From: Lucinisca nassula
Lineage: Eukaryota; Mollusca; Bivalvia; Lucinida; Lucinidae
Direction: 5' to 3'
NCBI GenBank assembly: GCA_963580285.1
Contig: OY757011.1
Location: 150,349,092-150,413,091, forward strand
DNA: 64,000 nucleotides
This document shows positions 42,394-54,059 of this stretch, in pieces. How positions within the stretch are numbered: position 1 is the first letter of the stretch; every line of letters starts with the position of its first letter. The notes below the pieces were generated by a model. The model saw only the letters and a list, made by a program, of their open reading frames with translations. It searched no databases and had not been told where the DNA came from. The translations under genes and the position numbers were made by a program.

Positions 42394-43933
42394 TAGGGTT
42401 GCGCGATATTACCGGTATACCGGTGAATCACGGTTCGAAACTCCCGCGGTACGTATCGCGATACATATTTGACCATACCGGTACACTCGGTAAAGTCCGG
42501 TATTTTCCGGAATCTTCTTCCGGGATTTTTGGCTACTTTCATTTTCAGTTTTTTTCAGATTCCCGACATAAATGACGTTTAATTGTCCACTCAAATTAGC
42601 TTACACCTGAGTAATATAACAATCTCCATTACTAGCAAGCCCGATTTTGTGAGTTTTATTCCTAAAACTCTGATTTTAAACGAAATAAACAAGCAAGTTC
42701 CATGCGAACATCAAAGTTTTCCGGCATCCAAACCGCCGCCCACAAACCACCGCTACAGTTTTTTTCTGCACGGGATCGGTAAATGACGTCATCGGACCTC
42801 AGCAACCCCACACGTGTCTATTGTTTTATCCTAATAGGGTGTATCTCTTTCATAAAAAATGTTTGGAAACAGTAAAAAGATTCTCGATAGCAAAACGATT
42901 GTGGAAAACAGCTCTTTCCGTAAGCTCCCTGTCAATAACCAACAACAGCATACTGATGTGTTAACACAAATTAAAGCGTTCAACTTTTCTCGCCAAGCGT
43001 CTGTTATTTGGCGCCAAAACATAACCTTTCACGAGATAGTAGAATAGTCGTAGCTACTCGTCTTAGGAGCAATTAAATAATTTTCTCATTGATTGCGGAT
43101 TAAATTTTATGATTGGGGAATAAACGGAAATTAGAGACATAACTTGACCATATTTTCACACCTTATCGACACGCACCGCAGGGGGCAATTATATGACAGG
43201 GATTAACAATAGTGTCATAATTGAACCGTTATAAATCATCAAACAGTGTAAAAAATGCAAAGGCGAAATCGGACGTGTGGAGGAATTTTGGGCTTAAAAA
43301 ATGGAAGTCGGACTCTACTATCGTTGAGGGTATACAGTATGTCGCCACTGCAACATGACACCAGTTTAAGGGTATGATAATAATTATGAACCATCAAATA
43401 TCTATCTCTCACTTTACAGCATGTCTAGTCTTGTGCGATGTGGCCACAATATAATTTGAAACTCTACTCACTTGTAGTCAATAGTCTCTGGGTCTCTTTA
43501 AATATCATATTGTCAATGTATTGTATATTTAAAATTTTGCAATATTTCTCCAGTCACATTTCAACATTTCTAGTCCTGTGGCAGATTTGATATTCAGTTT
43601 ATTACTCATTGCCAAATTCTAGTCAGCTGAGTCATCTTCTGTAGTCACTTCAGCACCACTGATTCTCTGACATTGTCACATTTCTATTCATTGGAAGCAG
43701 AATAAAAGACAAACACTGTTCTTTTTGTATGTTTAATAGATTTTAGCCATTCATTTACAGTTTAATAGTACCAGTAATAGTCAAGTACTCAATAAGTAGA
43801 TGGAAACAACACATTGAAGTTCATATTTTTCAAACTTGTAAATAGTGGCGATATATCGTGGTGCATATCGCGATATACCCCCTTATATCGCGATATATCA
43901 CGATACGTTTTTCAAAGGCGATACCCAACCCTA
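42394..43933. mobile_element. Non-autonomous hAT element with TAGGGTTG TIRs
   Basis: Ends TAGGGTTGCGCGATATT and, complemented from the right, TAGGGTTGGGTATCGCC. A perfect 8-bp target duplication, CCGCTTGA, lies at 42386-42393 and 43934-43941. Subterminal regions are rich in CGATAT/ACCGGTA-type short palindromic repeats. There is no transposase. TIR start and subterminal CG-rich short repeats resemble the autonomous hAT at 56232-59401 (TAGGGCTG), which could mobilise it. The middle (about 42690-43260) is shared with the other hAT at 35230-36986. Confidence 0.88.
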
Positions 43934-44267
43934 CCGCTTGATGCTTATGACCCAAAAAGAGGGTTTGCGCATTTTTAAACGCGAAATCATCATCTTCATC
44001 AGTAAAAAATGGGTTAATAAGCTACAAATGGCACAATTTTCCTCCTCAGATTAAGAAAGAATGTCTTTGTTTTGCTAATAAATTTTAAAATGCCAACATT
44101 GGTTGGCTAATTTCATGCTGAAGTGAGTTGGGCATGAAAAAGTTTTATAATGATGGGGCAAGTCCAAGCTCTCTATCCTTCATCTACTGTAAGCATCAAG
44201 AGCGACAAACCTGTTGGATTTTTGGCCAGAGATTTAACGCACCAAAGCTTATGAACCAACTTTGTAG

Positions 44268-44343
44268 TGACTGTTTCAAATGCTCAAGTACAGACCAACC
44301 CAAATGATGGATCAGAGGAAAAATTTAGAGTATCAACACCAGT
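44268..44343 (+). CDS. MEIOB: MEIOB exon 4
   Basis: The 76-nt exon lies between AACTTTGTAG and GTAAGA. It encodes VTVSNAQVQTNPNDGSEEKF and RVSTP (residues 123-148), with split codons at both ends that match exons 3 and 5. This corresponds to the MEIOB segment around VIIENPxIQ...EEKFxPxTP that links the first OB strands to the LSENHS motif. It was located by searching for the missing segment; frame and splice sites then agreed. Confidence 0.8.
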
Positions 44344-44387
44344 GTAAGATGTTTGAGTTTCAAGAGTTTATTTTAGTTTGTTCTTTA

Positions 44388-44560
44388 ACCTATTTTATGC
44401 GGGGGGAAACCCTAGAATGGATGTTTTTGGACCACTGGTATATATTTCGGGTCCAAATAGATGCCACAGAACATTGTGTCTGATCAGGGCCTTCACTATT
44501 TGCAAAAAAAATTAGTTATTTTGTTGATAAGACTGAAATTTGACATAGACTCCTGCTGTA
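44388..44560. mobile_element. TTAA-type MITE, subfamily A, interrupted by a SINE
   Basis: TTAACCTATTTTATGCGGGG at the left, GATGCCACAGAACATTGTGT and CTGATCAGGGCCTTCACTAT in the middle, GACTCCTGCTGTAT at the right. The right TIR is replaced by the following SINE. Confidence 0.6.
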
Positions 44561-44566
44561 TTTATT

Positions 44567-44850
44567 TGTTTCTTTGAGTTGAGGTTTAAAGTCCCCATCA
44601 ACTATTTTGGTCATTTTGGAAATGTTACTTCCAATTTTGTGGGACTTTCACTCAACATTGAGATGAAAAGGCATCTCAAGCCCTGCCACCTACTTAAACC
44701 AAAAGGCTTGTATGCACTGGACAGTCTGACTCACACCACTTTGCCTGGGCAGGCTTAGTACTTCTAAGTGGTATACCAGTGCTCATGAGTGGTCAGTTTT
44801 AGCTCTGCGTGGAAGCAACATGCAGCCAATTCTTTTTCTCCAAGCCTCGA
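44567..44850 (-). mobile_element. SINE family 2, diverged
   Basis: TTTGAGTTGAGGTTTAAAGT (3' end), CAACATTGAGATGAAAAGGC, GTGGTATACCAGTGCTCATG and GTCAGTTTTAGCTCTGCGTG (5' side). It lies in MEIOB intron 4. Confidence 0.75.
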
Positions 44851-45461
44851 TGGGTGAGGGAGACACAGAAAGTTGCATTCAATACAAAATGAGTTGATAT
44901 GCTGATGAGCTGAGGATGTCAGTTTCTAATTGCTGATGATCTTAGAAAAGACCTATCATTACACATCACAGTGAGTTTATGCTCTCTCAGTAGAACCTCT
45001 CTGTAATAAGGGCATGATTTGTTTTTGTTTTCTTCATACTTTTTGTGACTTTATTTAAAGTTTAATAAAGTTTTAATTCGGTTTTTGTTTGACACATTTG
45101 TGAAGAATACATGCCATGCTATTGTACCTGGCAATGTTAGCTGTTAGGCACATTAAGGATTAATGCTAACATAGATAATACCATATTGTTCCCTATAATT
45201 CTAATGCTTTAAACAAAGGAGGAGAGATGGTAGTTTTCGTCTTTTTTTTTTTTGAAGTTCAATTTGGGAGAAAATGAGGTCTTGAAAATAATATGTCCTG
45301 ATTTCAGAATAGAAGTATGTAAATACCTTCAGCTCTTATTATCTCTGAGGCCCAGGCACAATAATTTTTGCTTTCAGATACAAGCAGTTTGAGATATAAA
45401 GAGCATATAAGAAAAACTACCGGTAACAAGCCCAAAAAATGTAGTTTGGCCAGGCTGTGGT

Positions 45462-45671
45462 TTAACTCTATCTTGCTGTTCACGACAAGCCCTATCTTTG
45501 GAAATAGTGTAGATCCAGATTCTTCAGAAGCCATCTGATCAGGATCTACACTGTTTGACATTCAGTTGATGAATTTGTAGGCATAAATTCCATCAAGTAA
45601 TCTTATTGGTTCAAAATCAGAAATGGATGCGGCTAAACTGAATACATTGTATTCAGCAAGAGAAGGGTTAA
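45462..45671. mobile_element. TTAA-type MITE, subfamily B (inverted relative to 41267 copy)
   Basis: TTAA at 45462-45465 and 45668-45671. ACTCTATCTTGCTGTTCACG at the left and TCAGCAAGAGAAGGG at the right. Central hairpin around TCTTCAGAAGCCATCTGATC. Confidence 0.85.
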
Positions 45672-45754
45672 GATTATTGTTTGAATTAATGATGTGCTAC
45701 AAACTGGCTCTGTTGTACTGTGATCACTGTTACAGAAATTGAATAAATATTAAT

Positions 45755-46908
45755 ACCATATTTACCCGAAGTATTCAGACACCTAAGCTCCTTACCATAC
45801 TTGCTCTGAAATTTGAACAAGTACACTTTTAACCCTTTACCACTCAGATACGTGTTTTTACGTGTCTGTACCCCCCCCCCCCCCACATTTTAAGCCCCAG
45901 AAGCACCTAAAATCTGCATTTCTACCCCTGGATAGTTATGTTTGCTTTAGTATTTGTTGGGCAAAAAATTGACCTGTTTTTTCGCACGCCTCCCCACTAA
46001 AAATATTCTGGGGGGATTGAAGGGGGACGTTGCCCCCCCCCCCCCCCCCCCTCACATCCCGAAAAATTTTGGGTGTATGGCCCAACCGGCCGCTAAAATT
46101 TATATCTGAGGGTGTCTGGGGTCAAAAATGCCTGAAAATTGATGCTGATAAAAAATGCTGCAAACAGTGAAAATGGCCAGTGCCAAACACCTTAATTGTT
46201 GCCTTGACAGCTGTGTGAAGATTAAAATGTGGTCAAAAATTCATGTGAAAACACACTTTTTGCCATTTTTGAGATGCCCCCACTTTACCATGACAACATT
46301 GATCAAGTCATGAAAGGTTGCATTTCAAAGGCTACTGCCCAATAAACATTCATACCGAGTTTGGTGTAAAACAGACCATCCATAATGAAGCAATGGCTAG
46401 TTGAAGTTGCTGTCAGGTGCAACACTGTGAAAATCAGCGAAATTCACAAAATCCCTGAGTGGTAAAGGGTTAACACCCGATGCTAAGCCTAAAAATAGCT
46501 GGATGAGTGGCAAACAGTGTAGACACAGATGAGACAACACATTTTGTGTCTTCTCATCTGGGTCTACTGTAACTGTTTGCTCAGTTTGTCCAAATACATA
46601 AGATGAATCTCAGTGTTAAACCTTTAAACACCAATCACCATTTTAGCAAGTGGCATTTTCAGATATGTTTTCTTATTTTTTCGGACAAGTACAGTATGTT
46701 GCTTATGTATTCAGACAGATAAACCTTAGCAGACAGTGTAAACCCAGATCAGAAGCCACATAATACTACTTCTCATCAGGGTCTACACTGTTTGCCACTC
46801 ATCCAGCCATTTTTAGACACAACACTGGGTAGTAAATTGTACTTTTTCAAATTTTAGAACAAGTATGGTAAGGAGTTGACTTGTCTGAATACATGGGGTA
46901 AATATGGT
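45755..46908. mobile_element. TIR element, ACCATATTTACCC type, carrying a nested TTAA element
   Basis: Left ACCATATTTACCCGAAGTAT ... CTCCTTACCATACTTG and the right arm form inverted repeats of about 70 bp that end in AATATGGT at 46908. Between them lies a complete subfamily C TTAA element (45829-46473) and two GCAAACAGTGTAGAC-type hairpins (about 46505-46580 and 46730-46800). The TIR resembles in pattern (ACCrTATTyrCCC) the element at 37492-37813. Confidence 0.7.
45829..46473 (+). mobile_element. TTAA element, subfamily C, intact ends
   Basis: TTAA at 45829-45832 and 46470-46473. TIRs CCCTTTACCACTCAGATACG and CTGAGTGGTAAAGGG. Poly-C runs near 45870 and 46035. No ORF. This copy is the reference used to recognise the split copy at 28182-37173 and the copy at 54060-54533. 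Confidence 0.85.
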
Positions 46909-47303
46909 GAGACTTCATATTCCACGCAAAGTAACTTGCTTTTTAGAGTATAAGTGGATTTAGGCCACTGTGAGTTTTCTGGTGAAATGTCAATGTCCTG
47001 TGCATGGTTATTATGTCATATCTCCAAAAATGTAATTTTTCTGATGAAAATATATGAATTGAGGCAGTTCTGATGAGTATCCACAACCTATGTCTGGGAG
47101 CAGAAATAAGAAAAATAACCTTTACCCCTGTAATACCAAGTTTCTGTCATATAAAGTGGGATTTACAGGGGTGTCCATTACACAGACTTGTTAATGTGAT
47201 GATCTCAAATTTCAGTTCTTTTTATGTCAAACTACTGGTATCTCAAAACAATAATTTTGACCCCTTGGATTTTGAGATGACAAAAGTTGACTATTATTTC
47301 CAG
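46909..47303. other. End of MEIOB intron 4
   Basis: Contains the dispersed TTGAGGCAGTTCTGATGAGT repeat near 47057 and the polypyrimidine tract and acceptor of exon 5. Nothing else is seen. Confidence 0.45.
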
Positions 47304-47496
47304 GCCATTTCACCTGACATTGAGTGAGAACCACAGTAGTGTTACCCTGTATGATGGTCTAGACCTTGGAAGTTATGCTTCACTGCAGTATATTCCTACC
47401 AAACCTAGCAGTGATTTCTACACATTGGAAGATGTGTTAGTAAATGGGCAGAATCTTGAGGGAGAACATATTAATCTTTTAGCAGCAATTAGAAAG
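47304..47496 (+). CDS. MEIOB: MEIOB exon 5 (LSENHS motif, start of second OB fold)
   Basis: The 193-nt exon lies between ATTATTTCCAG and GTGGGT. It encodes PFHLTLSENHSSVTLYD, then GLDLGSYASLQYIPTKPSSD and FYTLEDVLVNGQ, NLEGEHINLLAAIRK (residues 148-212). LSENHS is the end of the first OB fold. The D(F/Y)YxLxDxxxNGxxLxGxxINxLAA segment opens the second, ssDNA-binding OB fold, as in MEIOB and RPA1-like proteins. A SINE inserted immediately after the donor, at 47523. Confidence 0.88.
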
Positions 47497-47522
47497 GTGG
47501 GTGAAGAACAGTCATTAGATTT

Positions 47523-47791
47523 GTTTGTTTGTTTGTTTTGGAGTTTAATGGCCCAGTCAACACTATTTAGGTCATTTTTGAGCCAGTCAGTTTACATATC
47601 CACACTTTCCTGAGCAGGCTTATACATAAGCGGTTAACCATTACAGTGCACATTCTTTCGCCAGAAACTGACAACTGAAAAGATTTCATAATTAAAATCC
47701 ACAAAAGAATGTTGTTGACCCCAGCAGGTATCCAACCTACATCCTCCTAATTACCAGTCAGACATGCATCCAACTAAGCTACTGAGGCCGG
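47523..47791 (-). mobile_element. SINE family 1, complete, perfect 14-bp target duplication
   Basis: CAGTCATTAGATTT lies at 47509-47522 and 47792-47805. On the minus strand the head (GCCTCAGTAGCTTAGTTGG; B box degenerate), body, GGTTAACCGCTTATGTATAA core and CAAACAAACAAA tail are all present. It sits only 26 bp beyond the donor of MEIOB exon 5. Confidence 0.9.
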
Positions 47792-48009
47792 CAGTCATTA
47801 GATTTCATAAACCCAGTAAACACATAGCATCATTTTGTGCCTCTCAATTGACCTAAACATACTTTTCCTAGGCAGGTTTAGAACTTTTTATATGTTAGCC
47901 AGGTTAGTGCACGTACATCTTAACTTCTTTATAACACTGTTTGTTATAACACTGCTTGCGATAAAACACAATTAAAAGATAGATCGCATAGATAATATAG
48001 GAAAATGAA

Positions 48010-48125
48010 TCCATAACCCATTGCATGCGGGAAACCACTAAAGGGGTACCTTGGCAAACAGTGCAGGCCCAGATCAGACGCCTCAGAACACGGCATCTGA
48101 TCAGGGCCTGCACTATTTGCTAACA
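48010..48125. mobile_element. TTAA-type MITE, subfamily A, partial
   Basis: TAACCCATTGCATGCGGGAA at the left, then the GGCAAACAGTGCAGGCCCAG / GGGCCTGCACTATTTGC hairpin. The right half is missing. Confidence 0.65.
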
Positions 48126-48289
48126 GAATTTTCCATCAAAAATAGAATAAAAATGAACTAGAAATGGTGTTTGTAAAACACAATGCCCCCAACCTTTGCT
48201 TGTCCTTAGATGGCAAAATATTCAACAAATATTGTTAAAGACTCAAAAACATACAACAAGAATTCCCCCGAAGGCTATGTCGTGCCTGT

Positions 48290-49000
48290 GGGGGCGCAAA
48301 GTCACCAAACCATGAAATCTAGGTCAAGGTCAAACATGGATGCCTGCATAAAAATTTCACTCCTAGTTGCAAGCATGTACCAAGTATCATCAATGAAACT
48401 CCTAAAAAAAAGACTCTTACATCAGGGTGAAAGTTAGGGTTGTCACACTATTTTACAAAGTCAGTGAACCATAAAATGTAGGTCAAGGTCAGAAATGGAT
48501 ACTTGCATTGAAGTTTCAATTCCTAAATGCAAGCTTGTACCAAATACAATTAATGAAGCTGTAATAGATCTTGAGAAATGGACTCTTACATTAGATAGAA
48601 AGTCAGGGTGGTCGCAATAATTCACAAAGTCAGTGAACCATGAAATATGGGCAAAAGTCAAATATGGATGCTTGCGTTGCAGTTGCAATTCCTAGATGCA
48701 AGTTTGTACCAATTATAATTTAAAAAGCTTTAATAGTTTTCGAGAAATGGTGAATGTCAGGGTGGTCGCAATAATTCACGAAGTCAGTGAACCATGAAAT
48801 ATAGGCCAAGGTCAGATATGGATGCTTGCGTTGAAGTTGCAATGCCTGGATGCAAGTTTGTACCAAGAATGATTAATGAAGCTCTAATAGTTCTCAAGAT
48901 ATGGACTTGCTGACAAAATTTTATTAAAAAAAAACAAGGCATCGCATGCGATACAAATCCCCTCGCACAAGACAACTTCGTGTGTGGAAAACACTGAAAT
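48290..49000. repeat. ~160-bp tandem array (third array of element E)
   Basis: Four to five units with AAAGTCAGTGAACCATGAAA, TAGGTCAAGGTCA and TGCAAGTTTGTACCAA, near 48300, 48461, 48631 and 48780. Each carries AGGTCAAGGTCA or a decayed form. Confidence 0.8.
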
Positions 49001-49009
49001 GGCAAAAGT

Positions 49010-51028
49010 CCAACTTGCTTGAGATATTATCATATGCAACATTTGTGTAAAGTTTGTTTAAAAATCCATCCATAAATGTAGGTTCTAGAGTGATGACAAT
49101 ATTTCTCTAAAAATAGTCATAGGGACCTTGACTTGAGGCCATGGCCGCGAAGTAGATCTTGCTCAAGATATTATCATAAGCATCTTTTGTGTGAAGTTAG
49201 ATTAAAATCATAAATGTAGGCGGTAGAGCAATGACAAAGTTTTTCTAAAAATAGCCATAGTGACCTTGACCTTGAGGTCATGACCTTGAAAGTCAAAGCA
49301 ACTCGAGATATTACCATAAGAAACATTTGTGTGAAGTTCTATTAACATCCATCAATAAATGTAGGCACTAGAGCGATGACAAAGATTTTCTAAAAATAGC
49401 CACAGTGACCTTGACCTTGAAAGTCGAAATAGTTCGAGATATTGTCATAAGGAACATTTGTGTGAAGTTATACTGAAATCGGTAAGAAATGTAAGCGCTA
49501 GAGCCATGTCAAAGTTTTTCTAAAAATAGTCACAGTGACCTTGACCTTGAAAGTCAAACTCACTCGAGGTATTGTCATAAGGAACATTTGTGTGAAGTTA
49601 TATTGAAATCAGTGAAGAAATGTAGTCGCTAGGGCGATGACAAAGTTTTTCTAAAAATAGCCACAGTGACCTTGACCTTGAAAGTCGAAATCGCTCGAGA
49701 TATTGTCTTAAGGAACATTTGTGTGAAGTTATATTGAAATTGGTGAAGAAATGTAAGCACTAGAGCATTTACAAAGTTTTTCTAAAAATAGCCACAGTGA
49801 CCTTGACCTTGAAAGTGGAACTCACTACAGATATTGTCATAAGGAACATTTGTGTGAATCGATTTTGAAATTGGTGACAAAATGTAAGCGCTAGAGCAAT
49901 GAAAAAGTTTTTCTAAAAATAGCCACAGTGACCTTGACCTTGAAAGTCGAACTCTTTTGAGGTATTGTCATAAGGATCATTTGTGTGAAGTTATATTAAA
50001 ATCGGTGAAGAAATGTTGGCGCTGGAGCGATGACAAAGATTTTCTAAAAATAGCCATTGTGACCTTGACCTTGAAAGTTAAAGTGGCTTGAGATATTGTC
50101 ATAAGGAACATTTGTGTGAAGTTATATTGAAATCGGTGAAGAAATCTAAGCGCTAGAGCATTGACAAAGTTTTTCCAAAAATAGCCACAGTGACCTTGAC
50201 CTTGAAAGTGGAACTCGCTAGAGATATTGTCATAAGGAACATTTGTGTGAAGTTATATTGAAATCGGTGAAGAAATGTAGGCGCTAGAGCGATGACAAAA
50301 TTTTTCTAAAAATAGCTACAGTGACCTTGACCTTAAGGTCATGACCCTGAAAATCGAACACACTCGAGATATTGTCATAAGGAACATTTGTGTGAAGTTA
50401 TTTTGAAATCAGTGAAGAAATGTAGGCGCTAGAGCAATGACAAAGTTTTTCTAAAAATAGCCACAGTGACCTTGACCTTGAGGTCATGACCTTGAAAGTC
50501 GACCTCGCTCAAGATATTGTCATAAGGCACATTTGTGTGAAGTTATATTGAAATCAGTGAAGAAATGTAGGCGCTAGAGTGATGACAAAGTTTTTATTAA
50601 AATAGCCACAGTGACCTTGACCTTGAGGTCATGACCTTGAAAGTCGAACTCGCTGAGATATTGTCATAAGGAACATTTGTGTGAAGTTATATTGAAATTG
50701 GTGAAGAAATGTAGGCGCTAGAGCAATGACAAAATTTTTTCTAAAAATAGCCACAGTGACCTTGACCTTGAGGTCATGACCTTGAAGTCGAACTCGCTCG
50801 AGATTTTTTTATAAGGAACATTTGTGTGAAGTTATATTGAAATTGGTGAAGAAATGTAGGCGCTAGAGCGATGACAAAGTTTTTCTAAAAATAGCCACTG
50901 TGACCTTGACCTTGAGGTCATGACTTTGAAAGTCCAACTCGCTCGAGATTTTTTTATAAGGAACATTTGTGTGAAGTTATATTGAAATTGGTGAAGAAAT
51001 GTAGGCGCTAGAACGATGAAAAGTTTTT
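49010..51028. repeat. 131/146-bp tandem array (second array of element E)
   Basis: About fourteen units with AAGGAACATTTGTGTGAAGT, GGTGAAGAAATGTAGGCGCT and CACAGTGACCTTGACCTTGA. Two length classes occur. The longer has an extra ~15 bp that creates TTGAGGTCATGACCTTGA. The long form is mainly in 50320-50960, plus one unit near 49260. Confidence 0.9.
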
Positions 51029-52330
51029 CACAAATTACCAAAATGACAAAGGGCCATAACTCACAAAGTATTTTTCGGAATTTTGTCATAAGTTAATCAG
51101 TTCATCTACTCATCACCACCAATCTATTCACCAACTTTCAAGGCTCTAGCTCCAATTGTTTTTGAGATATCTTGCTGATAAGATTTTATTAAAAAAATTT
51201 CAAAGGGCAATAACTCTTAAAAGGGGCATAATCCTGACAAGAAAAAAAATACGCGTCAGCTAATTTTCCATGAGGAATCCATATATGAAATTTCAAAACC
51301 CTAGCATACACGGTTCTAAAGATATGCTATGCATCCATTTTAGCATACATTACAATGGGCACAAATTACCAAAATGACAAAGGGCCATAACTCACAAAGT
51401 ATTTTTCGGAATTTTGTCAAAAGTTAATCAGTTCATCTACTCATCACCATCAATCTATTCACCAACTATCAAGGCTCTAGCTCCAATAGTTTCTGAGATA
51501 TCTTGCTGACAAGATTTTATTAAAAAAATTTCAAAGGGCAATAACTCTTAAAAGGGGCATAATCCGGACGAGAAAAAAAATATGCGTCAGCTAATTTTCC
51601 ATGAGGAATCCATATATGAAATTTCAAAACCCTAGCATACACGGTTCTAAAGATATGCTATGCATCACTTTTAGCATACAATACAATGGGCACAAATTAC
51701 CAAAATGACAAAGGGCCATAACTCACAAAGTATTTTTCGGAATTTTGTCAAAAGTTAATCAGTTCATCTACTCATCACCACCAATATAATCACCAACTTT
51801 CAAGGCTCTAGCTCCAATAGTTTTTGAGATATCTTGCTGACAAGATTTTATTAAAAAAATTTCAAAGGGCAATAACTCTTAAAAGGGGCATAATCCGGAC
51901 AAGAAAAAAAATACGCGTCAGCTAATTTTCCATGAGGAATCCATATATGAAATTTCAAAACCCTAGAATACACGGTTCTAAAGTTATGCTATGCATCACT
52001 TTTAGCATACATTACAATGGGCACAAATTACCAAAATGACAAAGGGCCATAACTCACAAAGTATTTTTCGGAATTTTGTCAAAAGTTAATCAGTTCATCT
52101 ACTCATCACCACCAATATAATCACCAACTTTCAAGGCTCTAGCTCCAATAGTTTTTGAGATATCTTGCTGACAAGATTTTATTAAAAAAATTTCAAAGGG
52201 CAATAACTCTTGAAGGGGGCATAATCCGGACGAGAAAAAAAATACGCGTCAGCTAATTTTCCATGAGGAATCCATATATGAAATTTCAAAACCCTAGCAT
52301 ACACGGTTCTTCAGGTATGCTATGCATCAA
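51029..52330. repeat. 331-bp tandem array (first array of element E)
   Basis: Four units starting CACAAATTACCAAAATGACA at about 51029, 51360, 51691 and 52022, an exact 331-bp spacing. The copies differ at only a few positions, so this array is much younger or more homogenised than its neighbours. Confidence 0.95.
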
Positions 52331-52792
52331 AAGCGTAACGGACGGACGAACGGACGAACAGACGAACGGACGAACGGACGAACGAACCAGAAGCAATATG
52401 CCCCACCAACTTTTTCAAAGTTGGGGGCATAAAAAAATAGGCCTGACACTGTTTGTACGACAAATGGACTTGTCCAACATATAGCACTTGAAGAGTCCAC
52501 TAGCATATAATGGGTTAATCTCTGGTCATGAAAGGCAAGTGACTGGTTGCTGTAGTTGCTGTAATCAGGCAAGTGCTGTTGAGAAATAAATCTATGCTTT
52601 CACATTGCTAGCCATAAGGTAATAAAAGCGTTTGTCACATTTGACAGGCTGAAATGCTGAATATCAGTTTGATACACTTGGACATAAGTTTTGAATTCAG
52701 CTTCATCAGATTAGAAAAACTTCAATTCAGCAGTGTTAGATACTGTGACCTTAGAGAGTGTGCTACAGTGGACACCCGTGTCTTTGTTTCAG

Positions 52793-52893
52793 CTGGGTCC
52801 AGCCAAAGATATAACAACGAAGACCGGCAAACACACTAAGAGATGTGAACTGAAGCTGTTTGATGAGACTTGCCCCAGCTTCCCTCTGGTTTT
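52793..52893 (+). CDS. MEIOB: MEIOB exon 6 (second OB fold)
   Basis: The acceptor TCTTTGTTTCAG and donor GTATGT bound 101 nt encoding LGPAKDITTKTGKHTKRCEL followed by KLFDETCPSFPLVL (residues 213-246). The pattern (V/L)GxxKxxTTxxGxxxxRCE(V/L)xLxDET matches MEIOB and RPA1-type OB folds. A 160-bp TTAA MITE sits 65 bp after the donor. Confidence 0.88.
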
Positions 52894-52958
52894 GTATGTA
52901 TTTATAGTTAAACTTTCATTTATTTTACTTAAGTTACAAAAAAATAAAGTAAATGGAT

Positions 52959-53118
52959 TTAACTCTTATCATGCTGTTCACAACAACCCTTATCTTTGGA
53001 AACTCTGTTTGGCATTCAATTTACGAATTTGTAGCAATAAACTACATGATGTCATCTGATTGGTTCTAAGTAAGAAATGGGTGTGGCTTAACTGAATATT
53101 CAGCAAGAGAAGGGTTAA
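52959..53118. mobile_element. TTAA-type MITE, subfamily B, short
   Basis: TTAA at both ends, left CTCTTATCATGCTGTTCACA, right TCAGCAAGAGAAGGG. The central hairpin is deleted. Confidence 0.8.
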
Positions 53119-54059
53119 GGAGAATTTATGCACTTGGCATATTTTCTGTTGTTTATACAAAGGAGACAATTCTCAAGACAGTGTTTTGTTTCATGTTAAT
53201 TCTGAAATAATGGGGAGAAGAACAAAATACCGTAAAAATCCTAAAAAATTTCCTTAAAAGCTTGCTGTAATTCTCACATAATTTTAACAAATTGCATGAT
53301 CCTGCAAGGAGTCCAAAAGGTGCAAACAGAACGGCAAACATTCTGATTTGGTCTTCACTGTTTGTTTAGGCCTATCTGTCCCAACTTAGGATCATTATGG
53401 TTAGCTTACAGGCTCCCCTTCTAATCCTAATTTGTTCTATGGCATTTTGTATTTTGTACATGCATCAGTATGGAAATAAAATACATGTATATTTAAACTA
53501 AATAATGGGTCTGTGTTTAAAAGAAAGAACTATTTTGTTCCTAAGGAGCAAATTCTTTCCATTAAGAATAGACCCCTATTGACATGAGAGAAACAATACC
53601 TCACCAAAGGTGTATCTCCTGCCCTTAAGCATTCTTAAAGGTGTATTGTGGTCTTACATGGTGAAGGGAATCTGGAGTACCCAAGGAAAATCACCAGTTT
53701 TGGTTGACAAACTTGATTGAACCCGGGGCAGTACCAGTGCTGAGAAGCAAAGAACATGCCTTTGTGCTATATATGTACTTAGGTTGTAACACACCAGTTA
53801 CTTTAATGCAACCCTGAGTACCCCCAAAACAAGGGAATGGAAAAAAGGGATTTATACTTTACTCTCATTGGAACTGTGGTTCAAAGTCATTGCAGCTTTG
53901 CAAGCACAATTATTTAAGCCACAACAAGATGGAATTTTGAATTTTATTGACTCAAACACTGATAGGGCTGATTGAGACTCATTCTAGACTTTCTTAGAAA
54001 TTCTTCAGATAGCTCCAAATAACAAATACTTAAGTAAAACTTAGGGAGAACTTTCTAAT
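53119..54059. other. MEIOB intron 6, no feature seen
   Basis: Intronic DNA with no repeat family shared with the rest of the window and no convincing ORF. Confidence 0.4.

Larger units (their letters stand above)
48255..52434 (-). mobile_element. Composite hairpin-ended element E with three different tandem arrays
   Basis: Read on the minus strand: hairpin 52397-52431 (TATGCCCCCAACTTT pairs with AAAGTTGGTGGGGCATA), then a GTTCGTCCGTTCGTCC microsatellite (52337-52386), then 331-bp units, then 131/146-bp units, then ~160-bp units. The end is CCTTCGGGGGAATTCTTGTT (48255). The plan matches elements A-D although the hairpin and cores are unrelated in sequence. No coding capacity. It occupies most of MEIOB intron 5. 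Confidence 0.7.

Noticed and set aside
48290..52330. CRISPR-like repeat array
   Set aside because: Units of 130-331 bp repeat over their whole length with no unique spacers, and the genome is eukaryotic.
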